From an uncultured Collinsella sp. (GTDB lineage Bacteria; Actinomycetota; Coriobacteriia; Coriobacteriales; Coriobacteriaceae): a stretch of DNA of 14,672 nt. This document shows, piece after piece, positions 1 through 7,283 of this stretch. Positions within the stretch are counted from its first letter, which is position 1, and each line of letters begins with the position of its first letter. Both the position numbers and the translations under genes were made by a program. The stretch is taken from assembly GCA_900548515.1 (NCBI GenBank), contig URKU01000045.1:1-14672 (forward strand), given 5' to 3'. The notes below the pieces were generated by a model. It saw only the letters and a program-made list of their open reading frames with translations. It was not told the DNA's origin and did no database searches.

Positions 1-159
1 GGTGCAATAGCTGAGCCACGGGTCGACAATGATCTCGAACTGTTCGCGTGCCGGCTCCAAAAACTGGAACTTCCGCAGCATCCAAAAATGGGCCATGTCG
101 GCAATATCGTTGCCGACGGCTTCAGCCAGCTGCGCTCGGTCTAAAACGTGGTCAGTCAC
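1..159 (-). CDS. Hypothetical protein, 5' part only
   Basis: An open minus-strand frame starts with GTG at 159-157 and runs off the left edge, giving 53 residues beginning MTDHVLDRAQLAEAVGNDIA. I do not recognise the family. Support comes from an AGGAGG ribosome binding site at 170-165, five bases before the GTG, and from sensible codon use through the frame. The ATG inside the ribosome binding region is followed at once by a stop after two codons, so GTG is the only start that fits. The visible part is mixed acidic and aromatic (for example AHFWMLRKFQF) with no signal peptide or membrane segment. It has the same orientation as gltBD, but 415 bp and a large palindrome separate it from gltD, so it is probably a separate transcription unit. 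Confidence 0.55.
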   Translation of the reverse strand, partial: MTDHVLDRAQLAEAVGNDIADMAHFWMLRKFQFLEPAREQFEIIVDPWLSYCT

Positions 160-164
160 GGCAT

Positions 165-170
165 CCTCCT
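165..170 (-). promoter_or_regulatory. Strong ribosome binding site deciding a GTG start
   Basis: AGGAGG on the minus strand, five bases before the GTG at 159. It is the main evidence that the partial frame at the left edge is a real gene. Confidence 0.6.
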
Positions 171-399
171 CAAACTGATGAACCTCAATTTGAGCTTACG
201 AGGAGGGTGGGCAGCCACTGTCAGCACGGACAAAATAGGCCTCCGGCTGCAAACCAACTGCCGACCAAACACTTGACGGGATGCTTGACCGAAAATGCGC
301 ACCGCAAAGAAACGGCAGGTAGATATAGACAGCTGACCCGCCATTTTGAGCCAGATGCCCGCTGCCACCACAGAAACAGCAGAGCACCACAGTCGCAAA

Positions 400-434
400 C
401 GTCGACGAATGAATACTTGTACGTCGACAAATGA
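400..434. repeat. Pair of 13-bp near-identical direct repeats
   Basis: CGTCGACGAATGA at 400-412 and CGTCGACAAATGA at 422-434 differ at one base and start 22 bp apart, about two helical turns. Each contains the palindrome GTCGAC. They lie in the gene-free stretch downstream of gltD. They could be a pair of binding sites on one DNA face or part of a dispersed intergenic repeat. Confidence 0.5.
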
Positions 435-461
435 CAAAGTCGCCCGCAAACCCGCAAGGAG

Positions 462-543
462 TGTCCCCGAATGCCGGCACATAAGGAACGCCCCCAGCTG
501 CCGGCACTTGGGGACGTTCCTTTTGGGCCGGCCGTTGGGGACA
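462..543. repeat. REP-like 82-bp imperfect palindrome downstream of gltD
   Basis: The two halves are symmetric about position 502.5. The outer arms are TGTCCCC (462-468) and GGGGACA (537-543). The middle arms each carry GCCGGC. The inner arms AAGGAACGCCCCCA (483-496) and TGGGGACGTTCCTT (509-522) pair at 13 of 14 positions around a 12-base loop. Position sums are constant across the whole length, so this is one long hairpin rather than separate repeats. It starts about 32 bp past the gltD stop. There is no T run after it, so it is closer to a REP element or a 3'-end mRNA stabiliser than to a classical terminator. It could still mark the end of the gltBD transcript. Confidence 0.65.
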
Positions 544-574
544 GCCCTTGACGATTCAGCTGTGGACAGCCGCC

Positions 575-2056
575 TTACAGCCCCAAGGTCTCGGCGACCT
601 CGGCCGCGCAGGCCAGGGAGTCCGCCATGGCGCTCACCACGAGCGAGCTGCCGTTGCGGGCATCGCCAGCCACATACACCGGCGCGGCATCTGCGGCGAC
701 GCCGTCGACACGCGCCGCAAGATGAGAACCCTCGGCAGCCATCACCGGCAGCGGACGACCAGCGGTGGCAACGGGCACGCCCACCGCGTCGAACACACCA
801 TGCTCGGGACCCGTAAAGCCGCAGGCGATGAGCACCAGCTGCGCCGGCACCTCGTGCTCGGAGCCCGCGATGCGTTCGGGCTTGCCAGCCGACCAATCCA
901 GGTCGACCACGCGCAGGCCCGCGGCCGCGCCCTTCTTATCCAGCAGCACCTCGAGCGTATCCACACCCCAGGCACGCATCTCGCCGCCCATGGCAGCGAT
1001 AGCCTCCTGCTGGCCGTAGTCGGTCTTCTTAACGTTGGGCCACTGCGGCCAAGGGTTGCTCGCCGCACGCTTATCGGGCGCCGCCGGCAAGAACTCAAAC
1101 TGGCGCACGCTGCGCGCACCCTGGCGCACCGCGGTACCCACGCAGTCGTTGCCGGTATCGCCGCCGCCAATGACCACAACGTCCAGGCCGCGCGCGCCTA
1201 CCGCGGGCTCGCCGCCGTCGAGTACCGACACAGTCGAGGCCGTCAGGTAGTCCACGGCATACACCACGCCCGGGGCATCCACATTCGTAGCCGAAAGACC
1301 GCGGGGCGCACGAGCACCGGCAGCCACCACAACAGCGTCAAAGCCATCGAGCTTGGCTGCCACTGCAGGGTCCGTCACATCGGTGCCCAGCTCAAACACA
1401 ATGCCCAGCTCACGCATGAGCGCCACGCGACGCTCGACCACGGACTTCTCGAGCTTCATGTTGGGAATACCGTACATGAGCAGGCCGCCCGGGCGGTCGT
1501 CACGCTCAAACACCGTCACGCGGGCACCTCGACGCGCAAGTTCCCATGCAGCCACCAGGCCAGCCGGGCCAGAACCAACCACGGCGACCGAGGGCGCGTC
1601 ATCCCCCGCTGGCTCAAAGCGACGCGGGCCACCGTTCGCCCACTCATGGTCGCTGATCGCGCGCTCGTTATCGTGAATCGTTGTGGGCTGGCCATCGACC
1701 GAACCCAGGTTGCATGCGGCCTCGCACAGCGCCGGGCACACGCGACTCGTAAACTCGGGCATGGGCGAGGTGAGCGACAGACGCTCGGCAGCCTCGTCCC
1801 AACGGCCACGGCACACCAGCTCATTCCACTCGGGAATCAGGTTGTGCAGCGGGCAGCCACTCGGGCGCGCCTTGCCAAAGCTCGCACCCATCTGACAAAA
1901 CGCCACGCCGCACATCATACAGCGGCTCGCCTGTGCACGGCGCGCGTCGTCGTCGAGCTCCACGTACAGCGGATCGAAATCATGGCTGCGCTCCTCCACG
2001 GGGCGAAGCTCGTGGGTCACGCGATCGATATCAAGAAAAGCACCGGGCTTACCCAT
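575..2056 (-). CDS. gltD: Glutamate synthase (NADPH) small subunit
   Basis: This 493-aa flavoprotein is the beta subunit of glutamate synthase. It takes electrons from NADPH through FAD and passes them by two iron-sulfur clusters to the large subunit in the cytoplasm. The N-terminal cysteine region (CMMCGVAFC at 46-54, C68, and C107, C111, C115) fits the cluster-binding domain. A first dinucleotide-binding motif, GSGPAG, lies at 161-166, followed by RPGGLLMYGIPNMKLEK near 188-204. The second nucleotide-binding motif, GGGDTG, is at 297-302, and the FAD-closing segment AGDARNGSS is near 462-470. Length matches the family, about 470-500 aa. The start is the ATG five bases after the gltB stop, with AAGGAGG inside the gltB end. 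Translation is probably coupled and the two genes share a transcript. The family also includes related subunits of other oxidoreductases, but the gltB neighbour settles the assignment. Confidence 0.97.
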   Translation of the reverse strand: MGKPGAFLDIDRVTHELRPVEERSHDFDPLYVELDDDARRAQASRCMMCGVAFCQMGASFGKARPSGCPLHNLIPEWNELVCRGRWDEAAERLSLTSPMPEFTSRVCPALCEAACNLGSVDGQPTTIHDNERAISDHEWANGGPRRFEPAGDDAPSVAVVGSGPAGLVAAWELARRGARVTVFERDDRPGGLLMYGIPNMKLEKSVVERRVALMRELGIVFELGTDVTDPAVAAKLDGFDAVVVAAGARAPRGLSATNVDAPGVVYAVDYLTASTVSVLDGGEPAVGARGLDVVVIGGGDTGNDCVGTAVRQGARSVRQFEFLPAAPDKRAASNPWPQWPNVKKTDYGQQEAIAAMGGEMRAWGVDTLEVLLDKKGAAAGLRVVDLDWSAGKPERIAGSEHEVPAQLVLIACGFTGPEHGVFDAVGVPVATAGRPLPVMAAEGSHLAARVDGVAADAAPVYVAGDARNGSSLVVSAMADSLACAAEVAETLGL

Positions 2057-2061
2057 GGCAC

Positions 2062-5000
2062 TTACGCCTCCTTCTTGGTCGAAGCAACAGAGCCGGTAGC
2101 GACCACGGGCGCAGCGCCCGCAGCACCGCCCGCGACATCGAAGCGAGCGACATCCGCGGCACTCGCGCGACCGGTCACAATGTCAAACGCCAGCTCCTCT
2201 GCCTGCGTGTGCGTCCTGCCGGCAGCCTCGCCCGCAGCGACAATCGCCAGCACGCGCTCGTACTCGGTCGGAATGACCTTCACAAAGTGCTTGCTCATCG
2301 TCTCAAAGCTGTAGAGCAGCTTAATGCCGCGCGGACTCTGGGTCGCGTCCACGTGCTCCTGGATGAGCGCGCGAATCTGCGCCAGCTCGCCGGCCGTCGG
2401 AGCCTTGAGCTCAACGCTCTCGTGGTTCACACGGGCATCGAGCGTGCCGTACTGGTCATAGACATAGGCCACACCGCCTGTCATGCCGGCGGCGAAGTTC
2501 TGCCCGACCTCGCCCAAAATGAGCGCCAGGCCGCCCGTCATGTACTCGCAGCCATGGTTGCCGCAGCCCTCGACCACCACGGTGGCGCCGGAGTTGCGAA
2601 CGCCAAAGCGCTGGCCGGCCAGGCCGTTAATGAAGCCACGGCCGCTCGTGGCGCCAAAGAACGCCACGTTGCCCACGATGATGTTCTCGTCGAACTTGTA
2701 GGTCGCACGCGGGTTGGGGCGCACGGAGACCTCGCCGCCCGAAAGGCCCTTGCCAAAGTAGTCGTTGGCGTCGCCGCACACGTTGAGCGTCACACCGCGC
2801 GGCAGGAACGCGCCAAAGCTCTGACCGGCCGAGCCATCGCAATCGATGGTGATGGAACCGGCGGGCAGGCCCTCGGGATGCGCCTTGGTCACCGCGTTGC
2901 CCAGGATGGTGCCCACGCAGCGGTTGACGTTGGCGATATCGGCGCGGAAGCGAATCGGGCGCAGGTGCGCACGGGCATCGGCCGTATAGGGCACAAACAG
3001 CGTGGAGTCGAGCGTCTTTTCGAGCTCGCTGTCCGCAGCCATCTGAGGCAGGAAGTGACGGCCGTCGGCACCCGGGATGTGGGCACCAAACTCACAGGTC
3101 GCGCTCGCCAGCACGGGCGACAGATCCAGCAGGTTAGCCTTGCGGTTGCCCGGGACCTCAATCTGGCGCAAGCACTCGGGATGGCCGACCATCTCGTCGA
3201 CCGTGCGGAAGCCCAGGCTCGCCATGACCTCGCGCAGTTGCTCGGCAACAAAGAGCATAAAGTGCTCAACGTGCTCGGGCTTGCCGCGGAAGCCGCGACG
3301 CAGGCGGCAGTTTTGCGTAGCGATGCCGGCGGGGCAGGTATCCTGCTGGCAGTCGCGCTGCATGAGGCAGCCCATCGAGATGAGCGGCATGGTCGCAAAG
3401 CCAAACTCCTCGGCACCCAGCAGGCAGGCGACGGCGACGTCGGTACCGTCCATGAGCTTGCCGTCGGCCTCGAGCACCACGCGCGAGCGCAGGCCGTTTT
3501 GCAGCAGCGTCTGCTGGGCTTCGGCAAGGCCAAGCTCCAGCGGCAGGCCGGCGTGCCAAATGGAATCGCGCGCCGCGGCGCCCGAGCCGCCGTTATGACC
3601 GCTGATCAAGATCTTGTCGGCAGCGCCCTTGGCCACACCGGTGGCGATGGTGCCGACACCGGCCTCGCTGACCAGCTTGACCGACACGCGCGCGCCGGGG
3701 TTGGCGTTCTTAAGGTCAAAGATCAGCTCTGCCAGGTCCTCGATGGAGTAGATGTCGTGGTGCGGCGGAGGCGAGATCAGGCCGATGCCGGGCGTGGACT
3801 GACGGACCTCGGCGATCCAGGGGTAGACCTTCTTGCCGGGCAGGTGGCCGCCCTCGCCGGGCTTGGCGCCCTGGGCCATCTTAATCTGAATCTCAAAGGC
3901 GCTGCAAAGATAGCGGCTCGTCACGCCAAAGCGCGCACTTGCCACCTGCTTGATCGCTGAGTTCTTGGAGTCGCCGTTGGCCAACGGGGTCTCGCGACGC
4001 GGATCCTCGCCGCCCTCGCCCGAGTTGGAACGGCCATGCAGGCGGTTCATGGCGATAGCCATGCACTCGTGCGCCTCTTTGCTGATGGAGCCGTACGACA
4101 TGGCGCCGGTGTTAAAGCGGCGGACGATGTTGAGCGCGGGCTCGACCTCGTCGAGTACCACCGGAGTGCGGCCGCTGGCATCAAAGTCCAGCAGGTCGCG
4201 CAGGCGCACGGCACGGCCGGTGCGGTGCAGGCGGGCGCTGTACTCCTTAAAGGTGTCGTAGCTGTCCTCACGGCAGGCGGTCTGCAGCAAGTAGACAGTC
4301 TGCGGATCGATGAGGTGATCCTCGCCGCCGAGCGGGCGCCACTTGGTCAGGCCCAACGTGGGCAGCTGATCGGGAGCCGGGCTCTTAAGGATAGCGAGCG
4401 CGGCGTCATAGCGCTCATTTTGCTCGCGTTCGACGTCCTCGACACCCATACCGCCCACACGGCTCACCGTGCCGGCGAAGTACGCGTTGACGAACTCCGG
4501 CGTAAAGCCCACGGCCTCGAAGATCTGCGCGGAGTGGTAGCTCTGCACCGTGGAGATGCCCATCTTGGACATGATGGAGACGATGCCCGCCGTCGCGGCC
4601 TTGTTGTAATTGGCGATGCCCTGCTCGGCCGTCACGTCCAGATCGCCGCGTGCCGCCAGATCGCGGATGCACGCATGCGCGTTGTACGGATAGATGCCGC
4701 TCGCGGAGTAGCCCACCAGCGCCGCAAAGTCGTGCGGGGACACGGCGTCGCCGCACTCCACCACGATATCGGCAAAGGTGCGCACGCCGGCACGGATCAG
4801 GTGGTTGTGCACGCAGCCCACGGCGAGCAGCGACGGCACGGGCACCTCGCCCGCTCCGGCGCGATCGCTCAGCACCACGATGTTCACGCCATCGCGAACC
4901 GCAGCCTCAACGTCCTCTGCAAGCTGCTTGAGCGCAGCCTGCAGCGCGCCCTCGCCGGCATCGCGGCGGTAGACGGCACGGAAACGGCGGGTCTTAAAGC

Positions 5001-6762
5001 CAACACGGTCAATCGCGCAAATGCGGTCGAACTCCTCCTCGCTCAGCAGCGGGCGCTCCAGGCGCACCAGCTGGCAGGCCGTACGGGAGTCCTCGAGCAG
5101 GTTGCCGTGGTTGCCCAGGTAGAGCGTGGTCGAAGTCACCATATGCTCGCGCAGGGCGTCGATCGGCGGGTTCGTGACCTGGGCGAACAACTGATAGAAG
5201 TAGTCAAAGAACGAGCGCGTCTTCTTGGACAGGCAGGCCAGCGGCGCATCGATGCCCATCGAAGCGAGCGGTGCCTTGCCCTGCTGGGCCATGGGACGCA
5301 CGACCTCGTCGACGTCATCCCAGTGGTAGCCGAGCTTGGCCATACGCACGGCGGCGGGCACCTCGGCGTCCTCGGCGGGCGTTGCCGCAACGGGCTCATC
5401 GAGCGCGTCAACGGTTAGCGTCTCCTCGGCAATCCAATCACGGTAGGGCTTTTCCTTGGCGTAACGGGCACGCAGCTCATCGTTGTAGATGACGCGCCCG
5501 CGGGCAAAGTCGACCTCGAGCATCTGGCCCGGTCCTAGGCAGCCGCTCGTCAGGATGTTCTCGGGGCTCACCTCGATGGTGCCCACCTCGCTCGCCAGCA
5601 TAAAGCGACCGTCGCGCGTCACATAGTAGCGGGCGGGACGCAGGCCGTTACGGTCGAGGGCGGCACCCAGCGTGCGACCGTCGGTAAAGGCGATGGCCGC
5701 CGGGCCATCCCACGGCTCCATGAGCATGGACTGGTAAGCGTCGTAGGCGCGGCACTCCTCACTCAGGCTGTCGTTGTGGTCCCACGGCTCGGGCAGCAGC
5801 ATGGATGCGGCACGCGTGAGCGGACGACCGTTCATGACCAAAAACTCAAGCACATTGTCCAGAATCGCGGAGTCGGAGCCCTCGCGGTTGATGATGGGCA
5901 TCACGCGCTCAAGATCGTGCTGCAGCACGGGGCTGTACAGGTTGGGTTCGCGGGCGCGAATCCAGTTGACGTTGCCCTTGAGGGTATTGATCTCGCCGTT
6001 GTGGATGATAAAGCGGTTGGGATGTGCGCGCTCCCAGCTGGGCGTGGTGTTGGTGGAGTAGCGCGAGTGGACGAGCGCCACGGCCGTTTTGACGGCGGCG
6101 TCGTTGAGGTCGATGAAGAAACGGCGCATCTGCGTGGCCACAAGCATGCCCTTGTACACGATGGTGCGCGAGCTCATGGAGCACACATAGAAGATCTTGT
6201 CGCGCAGGGCGAACTCAGCGTCGGCCTTCTTTTCGATGGTGCGGCGGCACACGTACAGGCGACGCTCAAAGGCATCGCCGGCGGGCGTGTCGTCCGGACG
6301 GCCCAGGAAAGCCTGCAGGATAGTAGGCATGCAGGCGCGGGCCGTCTCGCCCAGGTCGTGCGGGTCGACCGGCACCTCGCGCCAAAAGAGCAGCGGCACG
6401 CCGGCCTCGGCGCAGCCCTCCTCAAACACGCGACGGGCATCCTCTACGCCCTTGTCGTCCTGCGGGAAGAACAGCATGGCCACGCCATAGTCGCCCTCTG
6501 CCGGCAGAATCTGGCCGCACTTTTGGGCCTCTTTACGGAAAAAGTGATGCGGAACCTGGAACAGGATTCCGGCGCCGTCGCCGGTGTTCTTCTCGAGTCC
6601 GGTGCCGCCGCGGTGCTCCAAGTTGACCAGAATGGACAGTGCGTCGTCCAGAATCTGGTGATGGCGCTCGCCGTTGATATCGGCAAGCGCGCCGATGCCA
6701 CATGCATCGTGGTCGAATTCGGGGCGATAAAGGCCCTGCTGCTGAGCGGAATCTGCCTGCAT
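2062..6762 (-). CDS. gltB: Glutamate synthase (NADPH) large subunit
   Basis: This 1566-aa protein converts glutamine and 2-oxoglutarate to two glutamates, the second half of the GS-GOGAT ammonia assimilation cycle. The class II glutamine amidotransferase domain begins at C21 (HDACGIGALAD), so a 20-residue propeptide should be removed to free the nucleophile. GTGLEKNTGDGAGIL at 53-67 is a typical amidotransferase segment. The central domain covers roughly 480-770 (VLSDRAGAGEVPVPSLLAVG near 630-650). The FMN-binding synthase domain covers roughly 850-1200, with GHNGGSGAAARDSIWHAGLP near 1055. The 3Fe-4S cysteines C1132, C1138 and C1143 have the C-x5-C-x4-C spacing. The C-terminal glycine-rich helix domain lies near 1290-1480. 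Length is slightly above the bacterial norm of about 1500. GGGGAGG lies six bases before the ATG. A downstream gltD indicates the NADPH enzyme rather than the ferredoxin one. Confidence 0.97.
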   Translation of the reverse strand: MQADSAQQQGLYRPEFDHDACGIGALADINGERHHQILDDALSILVNLEHRGGTGLEKNTGDGAGILFQVPHHFFRKEAQKCGQILPAEGDYGVAMLFFPQDDKGVEDARRVFEEGCAEAGVPLLFWREVPVDPHDLGETARACMPTILQAFLGRPDDTPAGDAFERRLYVCRRTIEKKADAEFALRDKIFYVCSMSSRTIVYKGMLVATQMRRFFIDLNDAAVKTAVALVHSRYSTNTTPSWERAHPNRFIIHNGEINTLKGNVNWIRAREPNLYSPVLQHDLERVMPIINREGSDSAILDNVLEFLVMNGRPLTRAASMLLPEPWDHNDSLSEECRAYDAYQSMLMEPWDGPAAIAFTDGRTLGAALDRNGLRPARYYVTRDGRFMLASEVGTIEVSPENILTSGCLGPGQMLEVDFARGRVIYNDELRARYAKEKPYRDWIAEETLTVDALDEPVAATPAEDAEVPAAVRMAKLGYHWDDVDEVVRPMAQQGKAPLASMGIDAPLACLSKKTRSFFDYFYQLFAQVTNPPIDALREHMVTSTTLYLGNHGNLLEDSRTACQLVRLERPLLSEEEFDRICAIDRVGFKTRRFRAVYRRDAGEGALQAALKQLAEDVEAAVRDGVNIVVLSDRAGAGEVPVPSLLAVGCVHNHLIRAGVRTFADIVVECGDAVSPHDFAALVGYSASGIYPYNAHACIRDLAARGDLDVTAEQGIANYNKAATAGIVSIMSKMGISTVQSYHSAQIFEAVGFTPEFVNAYFAGTVSRVGGMGVEDVEREQNERYDAALAILKSPAPDQLPTLGLTKWRPLGGEDHLIDPQTVYLLQTACREDSYDTFKEYSARLHRTGRAVRLRDLLDFDASGRTPVVLDEVEPALNIVRRFNTGAMSYGSISKEAHECMAIAMNRLHGRSNSGEGGEDPRRETPLANGDSKNSAIKQVASARFGVTSRYLCSAFEIQIKMAQGAKPGEGGHLPGKKVYPWIAEVRQSTPGIGLISPPPHHDIYSIEDLAELIFDLKNANPGARVSVKLVSEAGVGTIATGVAKGAADKILISGHNGGSGAAARDSIWHAGLPLELGLAEAQQTLLQNGLRSRVVLEADGKLMDGTDVAVACLLGAEEFGFATMPLISMGCLMQRDCQQDTCPAGIATQNCRLRRGFRGKPEHVEHFMLFVAEQLREVMASLGFRTVDEMVGHPECLRQIEVPGNRKANLLDLSPVLASATCEFGAHIPGADGRHFLPQMAADSELEKTLDSTLFVPYTADARAHLRPIRFRADIANVNRCVGTILGNAVTKAHPEGLPAGSITIDCDGSAGQSFGAFLPRGVTLNVCGDANDYFGKGLSGGEVSVRPNPRATYKFDENIIVGNVAFFGATSGRGFINGLAGQRFGVRNSGATVVVEGCGNHGCEYMTGGLALILGEVGQNFAAGMTGGVAYVYDQYGTLDARVNHESVELKAPTAGELAQIRALIQEHVDATQSPRGIKLLYSFETMSKHFVKVIPTEYERVLAIVAAGEAAGRTHTQAEELAFDIVTGRASAADVARFDVAGGAAGAAPVVATGSVASTKKEA
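2067..2073 (-). promoter_or_regulatory. Ribosome binding site of gltD inside gltB
   Basis: AAGGAGG lies in the last codons of gltB, ten bases before the gltD ATG. It supports translational coupling of the two subunits. Confidence 0.75.
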
Positions 6763-6803
6763 CGCGATCCTCCCCTTGGTGTTAGACAGTCAGTTGAATA
6801 GGC

Positions 6804-6809
6804 ATACTA
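6804..6809 (-). promoter_or_regulatory. Possible -10 box of gltB
   Basis: TAGTAT on the minus strand, 42 bp before the gltB ATG, matches the -10 consensus at four of six bases. No -35 box is present at 16-18 bp. The dyad at 6831-6862 occupies that place, as expected for an activator-dependent promoter. The assignment is tentative. Confidence 0.3.
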
Positions 6810-6830
6810 GGAGCATCACCGGCCCGTTGT

Positions 6831-6862
6831 GTTTCCCGCCCGTTTCGAAACAATCGCGTAAC
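6831..6862. promoter_or_regulatory. GlnR-box-like dyad upstream of gltB
   Basis: On the plus strand the order is GTTTC-N6-GTTTC directly followed by GAAAC-N6-GTAAC. The two 16-bp halves are inverted copies, with one difference in the terminal pentamer. The GAAAC-N6-GTAAC half matches the known actinobacterial GlnR site pattern (GTnAC and GAAAC separated by six bases; AC-N9-AC). The site lies 69-100 bp upstream of the gltB start and about 22 bp upstream of a possible -10 box. Nitrogen control of gltBD by a GlnR-like OmpR-family regulator is an inference. No regulator gene lies in this window. Confidence 0.5.
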
Positions 6863-6945
6863 GCACGCCCTACGAATGGACACCGCCGACCTCAAGGGCG
6901 ACAACATAGGCCCCAAGTTCGGCCTGCAAACTCACCTCTTCAAAC

Positions 6946-7163
6946 ATCTCAATCCGTAACAGGAAGACCCAATTTTGGCGCCTAGATGTTACAGATTGAG
7001 ATTTTCTGCAGGACAGTTTTGGTTTGTCTCGATCTGTAACACGAAGGGCCGGTTTTGGCGGTCAGCTGTTACAGATCGAGATATTCCATAGGACCATTTC
7101 TTCCTGTCTTGACCTGTAACACCTAGGTCCAATTTCCATCCCTAGTTGTTACAGATCAAGACA
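6946..7163. repeat. Tandem array of three hairpins, 80-bp period
   Basis: Three inverted repeats occur in tandem with identical spacing. Unit 1 arms are 6946-6961 and 6987-7002 (15 of 16 pairs). Unit 2 arms are 7027-7041 and 7067-7081 (15 of 15). Unit 3 arms are 7105-7121 and 7147-7163 (16 of 17). Each loop between arms is 25 bases. Corresponding bases are exactly 80 bp apart. The core arms read CTGTAACA and TGTTACAG with variable outer ends: CTCAATC, CTCGATC and CTTGACC on the left, matched by GATTGAG, GATCGAG and GATCAAG on the right. Loops and inter-unit segments are also alignable but more diverged. No coding capacity or known riboswitch pattern is visible. Function is unknown. Confidence 0.85.
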
Positions 7164-7207
7164 TTTCGGCAACTCCTTTCCCCATCCTATTCAAATACAA
7201 CAATTTT

Positions 7208-7223
7208 GTTAGTCTCAGTTAAC
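7208..7223. promoter_or_regulatory. Possible metalloregulator operator of the Nramp gene
   Basis: GTTA-N8-TAAC is an inverted repeat immediately upstream of the Nramp gene and overlapping its proposed -35 box. The general form resembles DtxR/MntR-family operators, which usually contain GTTAG and CTAAC halves. Overlap with the promoter would suit repression by Mn or Fe. The match is partial and the regulator is not in the window. Confidence 0.35.
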
Positions 7224-7247
7224 CTTTAAGCCTAAAACGGGTATCCT
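7219..7247 (+). promoter_or_regulatory. Possible mntH promoter
   Basis: TTAACC at 7219-7224 and TATCCT at 7242-7247 are separated by 17 bp. Each matches the sigma-70 consensus at four of six bases. The predicted transcript starts about 30 bp before the ATG. The -35 box overlaps the dyad at 7208-7223. Confidence 0.4.
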
Positions 7248-7283
7248 TTGCGACGTCAAACAAACGGCACGCAGGAGCTCACT

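Larger units (their letters stand above)
160..574. other. 415-bp stretch without a convincing gene
   Basis: No frame here has both a ribosome binding site and credible protein content. Several open frames cross it on both strands, but they run on as out-of-frame readings over gltD. The stretch holds a 13-bp near-direct repeat (CGTCGACGAATGA at 400-412 and CGTCGACAAATGA at 422-434) and an 82-bp imperfect palindrome near gltD (462-543). No clear U-rich terminator for gltD is seen. Confidence 0.6.
6763..7283. other. 521-bp divergent intergenic region, gltB/mntH
   Basis: The region separates two divergent genes. From left to right it holds the gltB ribosome binding site, a possible -10 box, the GlnR-box-like dyad, about 80 bp without visible signals (6863-6945), the three-unit 80-bp hairpin array, and an AT-rich segment (7185-7247) with the putative mntH operator and promoter. 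A 27-codon frame at 6876-6959 has no ribosome binding site and was not called. Confidence 0.7.

Noticed and set aside
156..896. 246-aa minus-strand frame across the gene-free stretch and the gltD end
   Set aside because: It overlaps gltD out of frame, has no ribosome binding site, and its composition is biased to Arg, Cys and Gly.
548..2314. 588-aa plus-strand open frame opposite gltD
   Set aside because: Antisense to a clear gltD with all family motifs; the translation is low in hydrophobic pattern and rich in Arg, His and Ala, as expected for a shadow in GC-rich DNA.
1933..3960. 675-aa plus-strand open frame opposite gltB
   Set aside because: Shadow of the gltB C-terminal half; no ribosome binding site and no recognisable domain.
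4036..5418. 460-aa plus-strand open frame opposite gltB
   Set aside because: Shadow of the gltB middle region; composition is typical of antisense reading.
6876..6959. 27-codon plus-strand frame, and an opposite 25-codon minus frame, in the gltB/mntH gap
   Set aside because: Neither has a ribosome binding site. The plus frame ends inside the first repeat arm. Size and context do not support a leader peptide.
6946..7163. CRISPR array
   Set aside because: Repeats alternate in orientation, the intervening segments are alignable rather than unique, there are only three units, and no cas genes are nearby.
7164..7283. Manganese (yybP-ykoY) riboswitch ahead of the Nramp gene
   Set aside because: The predicted leader is only about 30 bases and no conserved riboswitch core could be found by eye.
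7248..7283. TTG start 36 bp upstream for the Nramp gene
   Set aside because: It overlaps the proposed promoter -10 region and has no ribosome binding site; the ATG at 7284 follows AGGAG.
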